The translations under genes were made by a program, and so were the position numbers. The notes beneath the pieces were generated by a model, which worked only from the letters and a program-made list of their open reading frames with translations, had not been told where the DNA came from and searched no databases. A stretch of 28,148 nucleotides of DNA from a bacterium (lineage in GTDB: Bacteria > Chloroflexota > Dormibacteria > UBA8260 > Bog-877): the NCBI GenBank assembly GCA_021817025.1, contig JAKAWF010000010.1, forward strand, positions 1-28,148, given 5' to 3'. Positions 1 to 9,281 of this stretch are shown piece by piece. The first letter of the stretch is position 1. Each line of letters starts with the position of its first letter.

Positions 1-13
1 CAGTGAGTGGGGG

Positions 14-1831
14 TCAGGCGAACTCGAAGCGGAGACGGCGACCGCCCCACCAGGGGACCACGACCGAGGGAGGGTCGGCCTGACGGAGCACCGGAGAGTA
101 GGTGCGCCGGTCCAGTCTGACGACGACCTCGGAGCCGTGGTTGAGGATGAGCCCTCCGGTGGAGAGGAAGCGGCGCTGGAGGGTGTCGGGGGTCGCGGTG
201 GCGTAGCCGGGGAGGCGACGGCGGAGGGCTGAGCAGACGGTGTGGGCGAGGACCGAGAGCACGACGTCGAGGTCGACGTTGAGGGGCACGGCTCCTGCGA
301 GGGCGTCGAGATGGAAGCTGCGGATGGCCTCCGCCAGGCGTTGCTCGATGTTCATCCGGCGGGCATAGGCCTCGATCACTCCCTTGGTGGGGCGGCTGCC
401 GTCGTTGGTGATGAGGATGGTGGGCTCCTCGTGGCCGAGGCCGGCGACGGCCAGTTGCCGGAGGGTGCCCGGGTAGCGGGAGAGGCGGGCCGCAGGATCC
501 TCGTGGACCCGCACGCGGCGGGTCTTCCCTCCCGCGCGAGCGATGGTGAGCGGGGTCCAGGCTGCGGCGGGGAGAGCGTGCAGTTGAGCGGTGAGCTTGG
601 GGGAGCGAGCGCGCAAGGTGAGGAACTGGATGCCCCGGTCATCGAGTTCTGCAAGGTGGGCCTGGGTGGTGACCTTGGAGTCGAAGATGAGCAGGCCGGG
701 ATCGTGGCCGGTGACGCTCCTCCAGTGGTCGGCGAAGGCCATGACCTCGTTCGCCTGGGTGGCCTTGGCCAGGTCGGCATTGGCGTACAGGAGGCTGTGG
801 CTGGCGGCGTCCTCGGCGAAGAAGGTGAGCACACTGCGGGTGCGCTGGGAGCGGCGGGGCACATAGTGCTTCTCCAGAGCGACGTCTTCCCCCCAGTGCA
901 TGACCGCGTGGAAGTCGAGGTTGAGAGCCTCCCCGCTGGCCAGTCCCTGGGCGAGGCTGGCCCGGTCCAGCGCCTGCAGCAGCGCCACCTGGCGGCGATG
1001 CTCCAGGCGGTAGGAGTAGGTGGTCAGGGCAGTGGCCTTGGGCAAGGCGACCAGCCCTGAGAACAGCGCCGCGCCGGGATCGGCGGCGATGTCGTAGACG
1101 TGGGACACCCGCCTGGTCGCGGTGAGCTTGAGCGCAAGCAGGGAGAGCAGGTAGGAGATGGCGGGGATCTGGGGAGTGGATGGGTAGCCTGCGGCCAGGA
1201 CCAGCTGGGGCAGGTCCAGGGCGAGCAGGTCGGGGATCGCCAGCAGCAGACCGGCCAGCTTGGTCTCCGCCCGGGCTGGAAGTTGGCTGAAGTCGATGAC
1301 CTCAGCGCGGGGCTGGATCTCCCGGCGCACTCCCCCCCGGACAGCGTCCGGCCGGCGCCACAGCCGGGGCAGCCCTTCGGCCGAGATCACCTCGGCGATC
1401 CCGGTGCGGTTGAGGGGGATGCCCTCGACTGCCAGGGCGGCAGCGATCTCGTCGATGGAGTGACCCGCAGAGCGAAGCTCCAGGATCCGGGCCCGGGCCG
1501 CCTCCTTGCCGGGCGCGGTCTTGGGGCCAGGCCTGCCGGAGAGGAAGAAGTCGGTCGCCCCAGCCCGGAAGTCGCGCACCGCCGAGAGCAACGAGGCTGC
1601 GGTGTAGCCGAACCGGGCAGCCACCTCGGAGACCGGCCTGCCCTCCGCGAGGTAGCCCCGGAGAGCCTCGTACCGGCGCTGAGTGGGATTGGCGGGGTGG
1701 AGGAAGAACTCACCGCCCGGCCGTGGCGCCTCCTGGGGTCCTCTCGCTGATTGGTCGATGCCTACAGTAAAGCATGCTTCGAGCTCAGGCGCAAGCTGGC
1801 CATGCCCAGAATCTGTGGTCTGACATGGCAT
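14..1831 (-). CDS. DDE transposase (IS4/IS1634-like, two N-terminal HTH segments)
   Basis: Encodes a 605-aa transposase. Two helix-turn-helix-like stretches lie at about residues 50-90 (RRYEALRGYL...GYTAASLL) and 112-150. A catalytic core follows. Candidate DDE residues are D306 in LNLDFHAVMHW, D384 in LLIFDSKVTTQ, and a Glu in MNIEQRLAEAIRSFHLD near residue 500, the Y/R-x-E type arrangement of IS4-superfamily enzymes. The long N-terminal HTH extension resembles IS1634/IS1380-like proteins, but the exact family is not certain. The frame is open to its natural stop, so the gene looks intact. The start at 1831 is the longest choice; a later start is possible, since the first 40 residues show no domain. 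I could not find a convincing terminal inverted repeat pair; the left end may lie before base 1. It sits directly downstream of hutI, where a hutG gene might be expected. Confidence 0.85.
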   Translation of the reverse strand: MPCQTTDSGHGQLAPELEACFTVGIDQSARGPQEAPRPGGEFFLHPANPTQRRYEALRGYLAEGRPVSEVAARFGYTAASLLSAVRDFRAGATDFFLSGRPGPKTAPGKEAARARILELRSAGHSIDEIAAALAVEGIPLNRTGIAEVISAEGLPRLWRRPDAVRGGVRREIQPRAEVIDFSQLPARAETKLAGLLLAIPDLLALDLPQLVLAAGYPSTPQIPAISYLLSLLALKLTATRRVSHVYDIAADPGAALFSGLVALPKATALTTYSYRLEHRRQVALLQALDRASLAQGLASGEALNLDFHAVMHWGEDVALEKHYVPRRSQRTRSVLTFFAEDAASHSLLYANADLAKATQANEVMAFADHWRSVTGHDPGLLIFDSKVTTQAHLAELDDRGIQFLTLRARSPKLTAQLHALPAAAWTPLTIARAGGKTRRVRVHEDPAARLSRYPGTLRQLAVAGLGHEEPTILITNDGSRPTKGVIEAYARRMNIEQRLAEAIRSFHLDALAGAVPLNVDLDVVLSVLAHTVCSALRRRLPGYATATPDTLQRRFLSTGGLILNHGSEVVVRLDRRTYSPVLRQADPPSVVVPWWGGRRLRFEFA

Positions 1832-1979
1832 TCGTCTTCGCCCCAGTGCCGAGACCCGCGAGCACGACTAGCGCCACGCGCATTGGCTTGCCACTACGTA
1901 GCTAGCCAAAATGCTCAGCAGTCAGCGAGATAGCCCCATTCCACCCCCGGGTCAGCTCCAAACCATTGCCGCCCAGACT

Positions 1980-2038
1980 CCTCTCTTTGAGATGAGAGGC
2001 GAGCCCAGCACCCCTGCCCCAGCCCCGTCAAGCTGGGG
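1980..2038 (-). terminator. Possible hairpins at the end of the hut operon
   Basis: Two inverted repeats lie at and just after the hutI stop codon: CCCCAGC/GCTGGGG (2017-2023 with 2032-2038, 8-base loop) and CCTCTC/GAGAGG (1980-1985 with 1994-1999, 8-base loop). Neither is followed by a clear T tract on the minus strand, so an intrinsic terminator is only a suggestion. Confidence 0.3.
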
Positions 2039-3233
2039 GTGATACCTCAGTCGCGAAAGGCCGCGTTAGCAGCGAGCCTCCGCGCCAGACTCTGCTCGCC
2101 CGCAGGCCCGGCTCCCAGGCGAAGGCGCCCTCGTGGTCGGCCTCCCACAGGACGAGGTCGGCCAGCCGACCGGGCTCGACCGTGCCCCGATTCCCGATCC
2201 CCAGCGAGTGCGCCCCACCGGTGGTGGCGGCGGTGAGCGCCTCCTCCACACTCAGACCGAACTCGGTGACCGCCAGGTAGACCACCAGGCTCATGCTGGT
2301 GGTGCCCGACGTACCAGGGTTGTGGTCGCTGCCCAGGGCGAGCCTCACCCCGGCTTGCAGGAGTCCTCGAGCGGGGGGCATCCGGCCCATGTTGAGGGCG
2401 GTCACCGGGCACAGGGTGGCCACCGTGCCCGACTCCTTCAGCGCCTGGATCTCCCGTTCCCCGATCTGCAGAAGGTGGTCGGCGGAAACAGCGCCCAGAC
2501 GGGCGGCCAGGAGGGCGCCTCCGGTCAGCTTCAGCTCGTCGGCGTGCAGGCGCAGCCGCATCCCAGCCGCGGCCCCGGCTCTCAGAATCCGCTCCGACTC
2601 AGCCACCGTGAACGCGCCCTCATCGCAGAAGACATCGCAGAACGAGGCCCCCGCAGCCCGGGCCGCCGGGCACCACTTGGCCACCGCCGCGACGTAGTCG
2701 GCGCGTTCCCCCCGATGCTCTGGGGGCACTTCGTGGGCGGCCAGGTAGGTCACCACCAGGCGGGGCAGGGAAAGATCCTCGGCCAGGCGTGCGAGCAGGC
2801 CGACCGCTCCCAGCTCCCCCTCCCGCGCCAGCCAGTAGCCGGTCTTGGCCTCCACCGTGGTCGTCCCCTGCTCGAGCCACCGGCGAAGGCGGGCTCCAGC
2901 GTCCGCTTCGAGGTCGGCGAGGGGGGTCGCCCGGGTAGCGCGCACGGTGGCGTTGATCCCGCCTCCGGCCGCGGCGATCTCGGAGTACGAGATTCCCGTC
3001 GAGCGCAGCGCGATCTCCTCCAGCCGGGGCCGGGCGTAGACGGGGTGGGTGTGGGCGTCGATGAGGCCGGGGGTGAGCAGCCCGCCCTGGCAGTCGAATT
3101 CCTCGTCAACCGCCCCGCCGCGGCCCGCCGGGACCACCGCCGCCACCACCTCCTCGTCCAGCAGGACATCCACCCGCTCGCGCGGCTCGGAGCCGGGGCT
3201 GATGAGCCGGCCGACGTTGCGCAGGGCTCTCAC
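2028..3233 (-). CDS. hutI: Imidazolonepropionase HutI
   Basis: Third step of histidine degradation: hydrolyses 4-imidazolone-5-propanoate to N-formimino-L-glutamate in the cytoplasm. The 401-aa protein is an amidohydrolase of normal family length. Visible features are the metal-binding HTH at residues 61-63 (LIDAHTHPVY), the substrate-loop segment TTTVEAKTGYWL (HutI normally reads VEVKSGYGL), the HADE motif, the GAVSADHLL segment, and the C-terminal metal Asp in LALGSDHNPGTSG. The start is GTG at 3233, overlapping the hutF stop by four bases (GTGA), so translation is coupled. It is the last gene of the operon. The variants HTHPVYAR and AKTGYWL show a somewhat divergent HutI, but HutU and HutF next to it make the assignment firm. 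Confidence 0.93.
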   Translation of the reverse strand: MRALRNVGRLISPGSEPRERVDVLLDEEVVAAVVPAGRGGAVDEEFDCQGGLLTPGLIDAHTHPVYARPRLEEIALRSTGISYSEIAAAGGGINATVRATRATPLADLEADAGARLRRWLEQGTTTVEAKTGYWLAREGELGAVGLLARLAEDLSLPRLVVTYLAAHEVPPEHRGERADYVAAVAKWCPAARAAGASFCDVFCDEGAFTVAESERILRAGAAAGMRLRLHADELKLTGGALLAARLGAVSADHLLQIGEREIQALKESGTVATLCPVTALNMGRMPPARGLLQAGVRLALGSDHNPGTSGTTSMSLVVYLAVTEFGLSVEEALTAATTGGAHSLGIGNRGTVEPGRLADLVLWEADHEGAFAWEPGLRASRVWRGGSLLTRPFATEVSPPA

Positions 3234-4576
3234 GGCATCCCCTCCAGACTCTCCAATTCGTGGGCCAGCAGGGCGCCGACCGAGCCCAGGCGGAGGTGGC
3301 GGCCATCGCTCACGACCGCCCTGCCCCCCACCACCACGTGGCGCACGTCACTGGGGGAGGCCGCGTACACCACTCGGGAGACGAGGTCCTGCTGAGCGGG
3401 CCCAGCCAGCCGGGGAGTCTGCGTGTCGAGGCTCACGAAGTCGGCCAGCCGGCCCACCGCCAGCTCGCCGGCATCCCAGCCCAGGGCCGCCGACCCTCCG
3501 CGGGTGGCCGCCCGCAAGAGCGCGTCGGCAGCGTGGATTCCGCGGCGCTGGGTGACCATGCGCTGGTCCAGCTCGACCGCCCGGGCCTCCTCGAAGAGGT
3601 CCACGACCGCATTGCTGTCACTGCCCAGGCAGAGCGGACTGCCCGCCGCCGCCAGCCCCGCCGCGGGACACACCCCGTCACCGAGTTCGCGTTCGGTGGT
3701 GGGGCACACACAGATCGCGGTCCCGCTGGCGCCCAGGCGGTGGATGTCCTCCGGGCTGAGATGGATCGCGTGGACGGCGGTGGTCATGGGCCCGAGCACT
3801 CCCAGGCTGTCCACCAGCTCGGTCGGGGTCATCCCCGTGGCCGCGAGGCAGTCCTGGTTCTCGGCCACCTGCTCCGAGAGATGGAGGTGCAGGGGAGCGT
3901 CGCGTTCCCGGGCCCAGCCTACGACCGTGGCGATCGCCTCCCGGTCGAGCGCCCGCACGCTGTGGATGGCGGCTCCGAGCCTCACCCCCGGTGGCTCCAG
4001 GAAGCTGCTCACGCGGCGTGCCCAGGTGGGCGGATCCGAGTCGGAGAAGCGGACCGCGGCGTCCTCCAGTGGGCCGCCATCGAAGCCGGGGCGGAGATAG
4101 CAGCTGTCGAGCAGGGTGAGCCGGATGCCGGCCTCGGAAGCGGCCGCCACCAGGGCCTCCTCCATCTCCGGGCGAGGATAGGGCGCTCCGTCGCGCTGGT
4201 GGTGCAGGTAGTGGAACTCGCCGACGGCGGTGATCCCGGCCAGCGCCATCTCCCCGTAGACCGCACGGGCGAGCCGGTGGTAGCGGGCCGGGTCCAACCG
4301 GCCCGCCAGTCGGTACATCTGGTCCCGCCAGCTCCAGAAGGTGCCAGCCGGCAGCTGGGGCTCCTCGGTCCGGCCGCGCAGCGCCCTGTGAAAGGCGTGG
4401 GAGTGCCCGTTGCAGAGGCCGGGGATGGTGAGCCCCGAGATCACGATCGCCTCTCTTGGGGCCGCCTGCGAGCCCAGCGCTTCCAGCCTCTGGATCCTGC
4501 CCGCGGCCTCCTCCAGGAGCAGCCGGCGTTCCAGGCGGGTGCCGGTCCAGGCCAGCTCCAGCAGGAAGCTGGCCAC
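3230..4576 (-). CDS. hutF: Formimidoylglutamate deiminase HutF
   Basis: Removes ammonia from N-formimino-L-glutamate to give N-formyl-L-glutamate, the deiminase branch of histidine degradation. About 448 aa, amidohydrolase superfamily. Metal ligands are in NGHSHAFHRALRG (H58, H60), a signature of HutF. HLHLSEQVAENQDCL, TTAVHAIHLS, CPTTERELGDG and LCLGSDSNA follow in family order. The reading frame is open far upstream into hutU, but homology begins at MASFLLELAW. The start is therefore GTG at 4576, which shares one base with the hutU stop (TAGTG). This branch needs an N-formylglutamate deformylase (HutG) to finish, and none is present in the window. Confidence 0.93.
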   Translation of the reverse strand: MASFLLELAWTGTRLERRLLLEEAAGRIQRLEALGSQAAPREAIVISGLTIPGLCNGHSHAFHRALRGRTEEPQLPAGTFWSWRDQMYRLAGRLDPARYHRLARAVYGEMALAGITAVGEFHYLHHQRDGAPYPRPEMEEALVAAASEAGIRLTLLDSCYLRPGFDGGPLEDAAVRFSDSDPPTWARRVSSFLEPPGVRLGAAIHSVRALDREAIATVVGWARERDAPLHLHLSEQVAENQDCLAATGMTPTELVDSLGVLGPMTTAVHAIHLSPEDIHRLGASGTAICVCPTTERELGDGVCPAAGLAAAGSPLCLGSDSNAVVDLFEEARAVELDQRMVTQRRGIHAADALLRAATRGGSAALGWDAGELAVGRLADFVSLDTQTPRLAGPAQQDLVSRVVYAASPSDVRHVVVGGRAVVSDGRHLRLGSVGALLAHELESLEGMP

Positions 4577-6231
4577 TACGCCTCGGACATGGGAATCCGC
4601 AGATCCCGCTCGCGGGCGGTGTCGAGGGCGATCTCGTAGCCCGCGTCCGCATGGCGCATCACCCCGGTGCCGGGATCGTTGGTGAGACAGCGGGCCAGCT
4701 TCCGCCCCGCCAGCTCGGTGCCGTCCGCCACCGCCACCAGCCCGGCATGGATGGAACGGCCGATGCCGACTCCCCCTCCATGGTGGATGGAGACCCAGGT
4801 GGCCCCGCTGGCGCAGTTGAGCAGGGCGTTGAGCAGCGGCCAGTCGGCGATCGCGTCGCTCCCATCCCGCATCGACTCGGTCTCGCGGTACGGCGAGGCC
4901 ACCGAGCCCGAGTCGAGATGGTCGCGTCCGATCACGATCGGAGCCTTCAGCTCCCCGCTGGCCACCATCCGGTTGAAGCGCAGGCCCAGGCGGTCCCGCT
5001 CTCGGAAGCCGAGCCAGCAGATCCGGGCCGGCAGCCCCTGGAAGGCGACCCTCTCCCCGGCCATCCGGATCCAGCGAGCGAGCGACTCGTTCTCGGGGAA
5101 CTCCTCGAGCACCGCCCGGTCGGTGGCCAAGACGTCGGCGGGATCGCCGCTCAGAGCGGCCCACCGGAAGGGCCCTATGCCCTCGCAGAAGAGGGGTCGG
5201 ATGTAGGCGGGCACGAAGCCGGGATAGTCGAAGGCCCGTTCGAAGCCGCCCAGCTTGGCCTCCGCCCGCAGGCTGTTGCCGTAGTCGAACACCTCGGCGC
5301 CCCGGTCCATCAGCTCCACCAGGGCCCCGACATGGCGGGCCATGGCCTGGCGGCTGCGGCGGATGTAGTCGTCGGGATCCTCCAGCCGGAGGTCGGCCGC
5401 CTCCGGGAGGGTCAACCCCGCCGGCAGGTACATCAGGGGGTCGTGGGCGGCGGTCTGATCGGTCGCCACGTCCACCTGGAAGCCTCGACTGACAATCTCA
5501 GGCACGATCTGGCTGGCGTTGCCGAGGATCCCTATCGAGAGGGCCTGGCGCCGCTGCCTCGCCTCCTCGGCCATGGTCAGGGCAGTGTCGAGGTCGGGCG
5601 CCCAGCGGTCCAGGTAGCGGTGGTCGAGCCGGCGCTGGATCCGCTCCGGGTCGATCTCCACACAGAGGGCGACCCCGCCGTTCATGGTGACGGCCAGCGG
5701 CTGCGCGCCGCCCATGCCCCCCAGCCCGGCGGTGAGCGTCACGGTGCCGGCGAGGGAGCCGCCGAAGCGCTTCCTGGCGACGGCGGCAAAGGTCTCGTAG
5801 GTGCCCTGCAAGATCCCCTGGGTGCCGATGTAGATCCAGGAGCCGGCCGTCATCTGCCCGTACATGGTCAGCCCCTCCGCCTCCAGCCGGCGGAACTCCT
5901 CCGGGGTCGCCCAGTCGGGCACCAGGTTGGCGTTGGCGATGAGCACCCGAGGGGCCCACTCGTGGGTGCTGAAGACGCCGACCGGTTTCCCGGACTGCAC
6001 CAGCATGGTCTCGTCGCCCTTGAGCCCGCGCAGGGTCCTGACGATGGCGTCGAAGGCGTCCCAGGACCGCGCCGCCCGGCCCGAGCCTCCGTACACGATG
6101 AGCTGGTCGGGATTCTCGGCGACCTCGGGGTCGAGGTTGTTCATCAGCATTCGCAGGGCGGCCTCCTGGGGCCAGCCCTGGCAGCTGAGCTCTGGTCCGC
6201 GGGGGGCTCTCACCGGCCGCGGTCCGCTCAC
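4576..6231 (-). CDS. hutU: Urocanate hydratase HutU
   Basis: Second step of histidine degradation: hydrates urocanate to 4-imidazolone-5-propanoate using tightly bound NAD+ as electrophile. 551 aa, normal for the family. Landmarks are the N-terminal [17 protein letters not shown] (about 47-63), the glycine-rich NAD-binding stretch [10 protein letters not shown] (171-180), [18 protein letters not shown], the Cys of the urocanase signature in [12 protein letters not shown] (C405), and [15 protein letters not shown] near the C-terminus. Start GTG at 6231 overlaps the hutH stop by four bases. Both ends are coupled to neighbours, so HutH, HutU and HutF should be made from one message. Confidence 0.96.
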   Translation of the reverse strand: MSGPRPVRAPRGPELSCQGWPQEAALRMLMNNLDPEVAENPDQLIVYGGSGRAARSWDAFDAIVRTLRGLKGDETMLVQSGKPVGVFSTHEWAPRVLIANANLVPDWATPEEFRRLEAEGLTMYGQMTAGSWIYIGTQGILQGTYETFAAVARKRFGGSLAGTVTLTAGLGGMGGAQPLAVTMNGGVALCVEIDPERIQRRLDHRYLDRWAPDLDTALTMAEEARQRRQALSIGILGNASQIVPEIVSRGFQVDVATDQTAAHDPLMYLPAGLTLPEAADLRLEDPDDYIRRSRQAMARHVGALVELMDRGAEVFDYGNSLRAEAKLGGFERAFDYPGFVPAYIRPLFCEGIGPFRWAALSGDPADVLATDRAVLEEFPENESLARWIRMAGERVAFQGLPARICWLGFRERDRLGLRFNRMVASGELKAPIVIGRDHLDSGSVASPYRETESMRDGSDAIADWPLLNALLNCASGATWVSIHHGGGVGIGRSIHAGLVAVADGTELAGRKLARCLTNDPGTGVMRHADAGYEIALDTARERDLRIPMSEA

Positions 6232-7772
6232 GGCAGCGCTCCCACCGCCGACTCCGCCCGCCGCAGGATCTCGCCGGATCTCACCGCCGCCGCCACCGCC
6301 TCCAGTTCGGGCGAGACGAAGCGGTCGGCCCCCACCCCACCCCCCAGCTGGCGCACCAACTCTCCGACCCGGGCACCCGCTGGAGAGGGGACGAGCGGAA
6401 GTCGCAGCTCCAGGGCGCGGGATGCCGCCAGCAGCTCCACCGCCAGCACCCGGGAGAGGTTGGTCACCACCAGGCGCAGCTTGCGGGCCGCGCCCCAGCC
6501 CATGGAGACGTGGTCCTCCTGCATCCCCGAGGTGGGAATCGAGTCCACACTGGCGGGGGAGGCGAGCCGGCGGTTCTCGGCCACGATCGCGGCGGCGGTG
6601 TACTGGGCGATCATCAGCCCTGAGTTGACACCGGCCTCGTGGGCGAGGAACGGCGGCAGTCCCGACGACCGGGCGGGGTCCAGGAGCCGGTCGACGCGGC
6701 GCTCCGCGATGGAACCGACCTCAGCCGCCGCGATGGCCAGGAAGTCGAGGGCGAAGGCCACCGGCTCGCCGTGAAAGTTGCCGGTCGACTCCACTCTGCC
6801 GTCCGGCAGCACCACCGGGTTGTCCACGGCCGAGCGCAGCTCCCGGTCCGCGACCTGGCGGGCGAAGTCGACCGTGTCGCGGGCGGCTCCCGTCACCTGG
6901 GGCGCGCAGCGGATGGAGTAGGGGTCCTGGACGGCGTGGGGCGAGACGCGGTGGGAGGCGAGGATTCCGGAGCCCCGGAGCAGCAGCCTGAGGTTGGCGG
7001 CGCTCTGGGCCTGGCCGGGATGGGGCCGGATGGCGTGCAGCTCCGGGGCGAAGGGCCGGTCGGTGCCGAGCAGGCCCTCGACGGAGAGGGCGGCGGCCAC
7101 GTCGGCGGTGGGGAGCAGGATGGCCAGGTCGGCGAGTGCCAGGAGCAGCATCCCCAGCATCCCGTCGGTCCCGTTGATCAGGCTGAGGCCGTCCTTGACC
7201 TCCAGGCGAAGTGGCTGAAGGCCGGCTTCCGCCAACGCCTGGGCGCCGTCCACCACTCTGCCGTCTGGCGTCTCGGCCCTGCCCTCGCCCAGCAGCACCA
7301 AGGACATGTGCGCCAGGGGAGCCAGGTCGCCGCTGGCGCCTAGGGAGCCGTGTTCGGGCACCACCGGGGTGATGCCGGCGTTCAGGAGGTCGACCAGGGC
7401 CACCGCCACCTCGGGCCGGCTCCCCGAGAAACCCAGGCAGAGGCTGCGGGCGCGCAGCACGGTCATGGCCCTCACCACCTCCTTCTCAACCGGCCGGCCC
7501 ATGCCGGCGGCGTGGGAGCGGATGAGAGCGTGCTGAAGGTCCGACCGCCGCTCAGGAGGAATGCGGGTGGTGGCCAGGAGGCCGAAGCCGGTCGAGACCC
7601 CATAGACGGGCTCGGGAAGCTGCCCCGCAGCTTCGACCAGGGCCCTGGCCCTGGCCATGGCCGCCATGGCCAGGGGGGCTATCTCCACCTCGGCGCCCGC
7701 GCGGGCCACGCGAACCACCTCGGCGCCGGTGAGGCCGCCCGGCCCCAGCACAACGCGTTCCGCCGAGCTCAC
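6228..7772 (-). CDS. hutH: Histidine ammonia-lyase HutH
   Basis: First committed step: deaminates L-histidine to trans-urocanate and ammonia without an external cofactor. The 514-aa product carries the Ala-Ser-Gly triplet that cyclises to the MIO electrophile (A146-G148, in [15 protein letters not shown]), the catalytic-loop Tyr57 in [10 protein letters not shown], and [10 protein letters not shown]. The frame is open further upstream, but homology starts at [10 protein letters not shown]. The GTG at 7772 overlaps the preceding dehydrogenase stop by four bases (GTGA) and is chosen for both reasons. The TDG in place of the usual TQA/TDA in the substrate-contact loop is mild variation. The preceding gene is a 2-hydroxyacid dehydrogenase, which is unusual for a hut operon. 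Confidence 0.95.
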   Translation of the reverse strand: MSSAERVVLGPGGLTGAEVVRVARAGAEVEIAPLAMAAMARARALVEAAGQLPEPVYGVSTGFGLLATTRIPPERRSDLQHALIRSHAAGMGRPVEKEVVRAMTVLRARSLCLGFSGSRPEVAVALVDLLNAGITPVVPEHGSLGASGDLAPLAHMSLVLLGEGRAETPDGRVVDGAQALAEAGLQPLRLEVKDGLSLINGTDGMLGMLLLALADLAILLPTADVAAALSVEGLLGTDRPFAPELHAIRPHPGQAQSAANLRLLLRGSGILASHRVSPHAVQDPYSIRCAPQVTGAARDTVDFARQVADRELRSAVDNPVVLPDGRVESTGNFHGEPVAFALDFLAIAAAEVGSIAERRVDRLLDPARSSGLPPFLAHEAGVNSGLMIAQYTAAAIVAENRRLASPASVDSIPTSGMQEDHVSMGWGAARKLRLVVTNLSRVLAVELLAASRALELRLPLVPSPAGARVGELVRQLGGGVGADRFVSPELEAVAAAVRSGEILRRAESAVGALP

Positions 7773-9028
7773 TGCGGGACCTCGAAGTCGCCCCTGGACA
7801 CTGGGCGCGAGGCAGGGGAGCCGCCGTACCGCACGAGGCCCTCTCCCGCCGCCTTGAGATCCGCCACCCCGGCCAAGCCCAGCAGTTGCAGCGTTCGCCC
7901 GAGCTCCTCTGCGATCATCCCGATCACGAACTCGACTCCGGCCTGCCCGGCAGCGGCAAGGCCGTACAGGTATGGCCTCCCGACCAGACAAAAGTCGGCC
8001 CCGCAGGCCAGCGCGATCGCCACGTCTGCCCCACAGCGGATGCCGGAGTCCAAGAGTATGGTCGTCTTCCCACCTACCGCACGCCTCGCCGCCACCAGCA
8101 GATCCAATGGATGAGCCACTCGATCCAGTTGCCTGCCGCCGTGGTTCGAGAGGTACACCCCATCACAACCCAGTTCCACCGCTCGGACCACGTCCTCCGC
8201 TCCGAGAGGTCCTTTCAGGACCATGGCCCCTTTCCAAGTCTCACGCAGTCTCGCCACGTGATCCCAGGAGATCGCCGGCTCGAATCTCTCGGTGATACTG
8301 GCGATGTTCCCGGCGGAGGGCCAGCTGTCCGATGCGAAGTTCGCGAAGCCGATCGAGCGGCCGCGGACAAGGCTCAGCCAGTACGGCACGTGCCCAGCGA
8401 TCCCAAGCAGCGTCCGTGCCGTCAGAGTCGGGGGAATCGTGAGACCGTTGCGCAGATCCCTGACTCTGCGGCCGGCGACCGCGGTGTCCACCGTCACTTG
8501 CAATACCCGGTAGCCGGCATTCTCGACTCTCTGCACCAGCGCCCGGGTCAGGTCCCAATCCCGCATTTGGTACAGCTGGAACCACAGGGGTGCCTGGCTG
8601 GCGGCCGCGACTTCTTCGAGCGAGGTTGTCGCCAGCGTGGCGCCCGTGTAGGGAACCCCGTGGCGAGCTGCCGCCCGGGCCACGGCCAGCTCGCCGTGAG
8701 CGTGAAAAAGGCGCGTGTATCCAGTCGGTGCGAGCCCGATTGGCAGGGGAAGGTCTTCCCCGAACACCGAGCACCCCAGTCCCGGGCCGGCGGTCCCGCG
8801 AAGCGCTTGCGGGAACCAGCGGTACCCGGAGAAGCGCTCCACATTGTCGTGGATTGTGACTTCCTGATCCGCGCCCCCCTCGAGGTAGTCAAATATCGCC
8901 CGGGGAAGCCGGCGCCGAGCCGCTTCCCGCAGGTCGGACACGGACAGGGTTCTGCTCAGAACCCGGTCCCGGCCGGTGACGGCCGGCCTGCGCAGTCGCA
9001 ACAGGCTGCGCAACTCATGTGGAGTCAT
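7769..9028 (-). CDS. FMN-dependent L-2-hydroxyacid dehydrogenase/oxidase (LldD/mandelate dehydrogenase family)
   Basis: Oxidises an L-2-hydroxy acid to the 2-keto acid through FMN. 419 aa from the ATG at 9028; an upstream GTG at 9073 would add 15 residues without homology. Family residues are all visible: FDYLEGGADQEVT near the N-terminus, PIGLAPTGYTRLFH with the active-site Tyr, WFQLYQMRD (Tyr153), VTVDTAVAGRRVRDLRNG (Asp and Arg), Lys272 in MVLKGPL, and the catalytic base His296 in LSNHGGRQLD. It is first in the hut operon and translationally coupled to hutH, so its substrate probably relates to histidine. L-imidazolelactate is my preferred guess; lactate, mandelate or phenyllactate are alternatives. 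Family assignment is firm, substrate is inference. Confidence 0.9.
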   Translation of the reverse strand: MTPHELRSLLRLRRPAVTGRDRVLSRTLSVSDLREAARRRLPRAIFDYLEGGADQEVTIHDNVERFSGYRWFPQALRGTAGPGLGCSVFGEDLPLPIGLAPTGYTRLFHAHGELAVARAAARHGVPYTGATLATTSLEEVAAASQAPLWFQLYQMRDWDLTRALVQRVENAGYRVLQVTVDTAVAGRRVRDLRNGLTIPPTLTARTLLGIAGHVPYWLSLVRGRSIGFANFASDSWPSAGNIASITERFEPAISWDHVARLRETWKGAMVLKGPLGAEDVVRAVELGCDGVYLSNHGGRQLDRVAHPLDLLVAARRAVGGKTTILLDSGIRCGADVAIALACGADFCLVGRPYLYGLAAAGQAGVEFVIGMIAEELGRTLQLLGLAGVADLKAAGEGLVRYGGSPASRPVSRGDFEVPQ

Positions 9029-9117
9029 GAGAGATCGACCCCCGCTGGGGACGGGCTGAGGCGCCCCCAGCACGTGGTCTCGGTGGCCTCTGAGGAGGTC
9101 TCCATCGGGACTCCGCT

Positions 9118-9136
9118 GGGGGTGACGTCAACCCCC
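9118..9136. promoter_or_regulatory. Inverted repeat upstream of the hut operon
   Basis: GGGGGT (9118-9123), seven bases GACGTCA, then ACCCCC (9131-9136). It sits about 90 bases upstream of the dehydrogenase start, in the 253-base gap after the permease. The minus strand reads TTGACG inside it, a -35-like hexamer, but there is no good -10 at 16-18 bases. It could be a repressor operator or an attenuating hairpin for the hut genes. Nothing else recognisable was found in 9029-9281. Confidence 0.3.
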
Positions 9137-9281
9137 ACCTGCGCTCGCAGGGCCGCGGTGCTGCCCGGGGCCCCGCACCCGAAGGCGCAAGGGAACCGAT
9201 CGGGCCCGCCGCCCCAGCCGACCGGCGCTGCGCCCAGGCTCAGGGGTCCATGAATTCGGGCTTCCCCAGCCCGACTCCCGA

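Noticed and set aside
1..1900. Terminal inverted repeats of the insertion sequence
   Set aside because: Only weak, gapped similarity between the first 25 bases and the region after 1831; no target-site duplication found. The left end may be outside the window.
4577..5164. Upstream extension of the hutF frame
   Set aside because: It overlaps hutU entirely and lacks amidohydrolase homology; hutF is trimmed to the GTG at 4576.
4456..6774. Very long plus-strand open frame (772 codons) opposite hutU/hutH
   Set aside because: It is antisense to clear urocanase and histidine ammonia-lyase genes; the translation is low-complexity Gly/Pro/Arg/Ala with no motifs. Long antisense frames are expected at this GC content.
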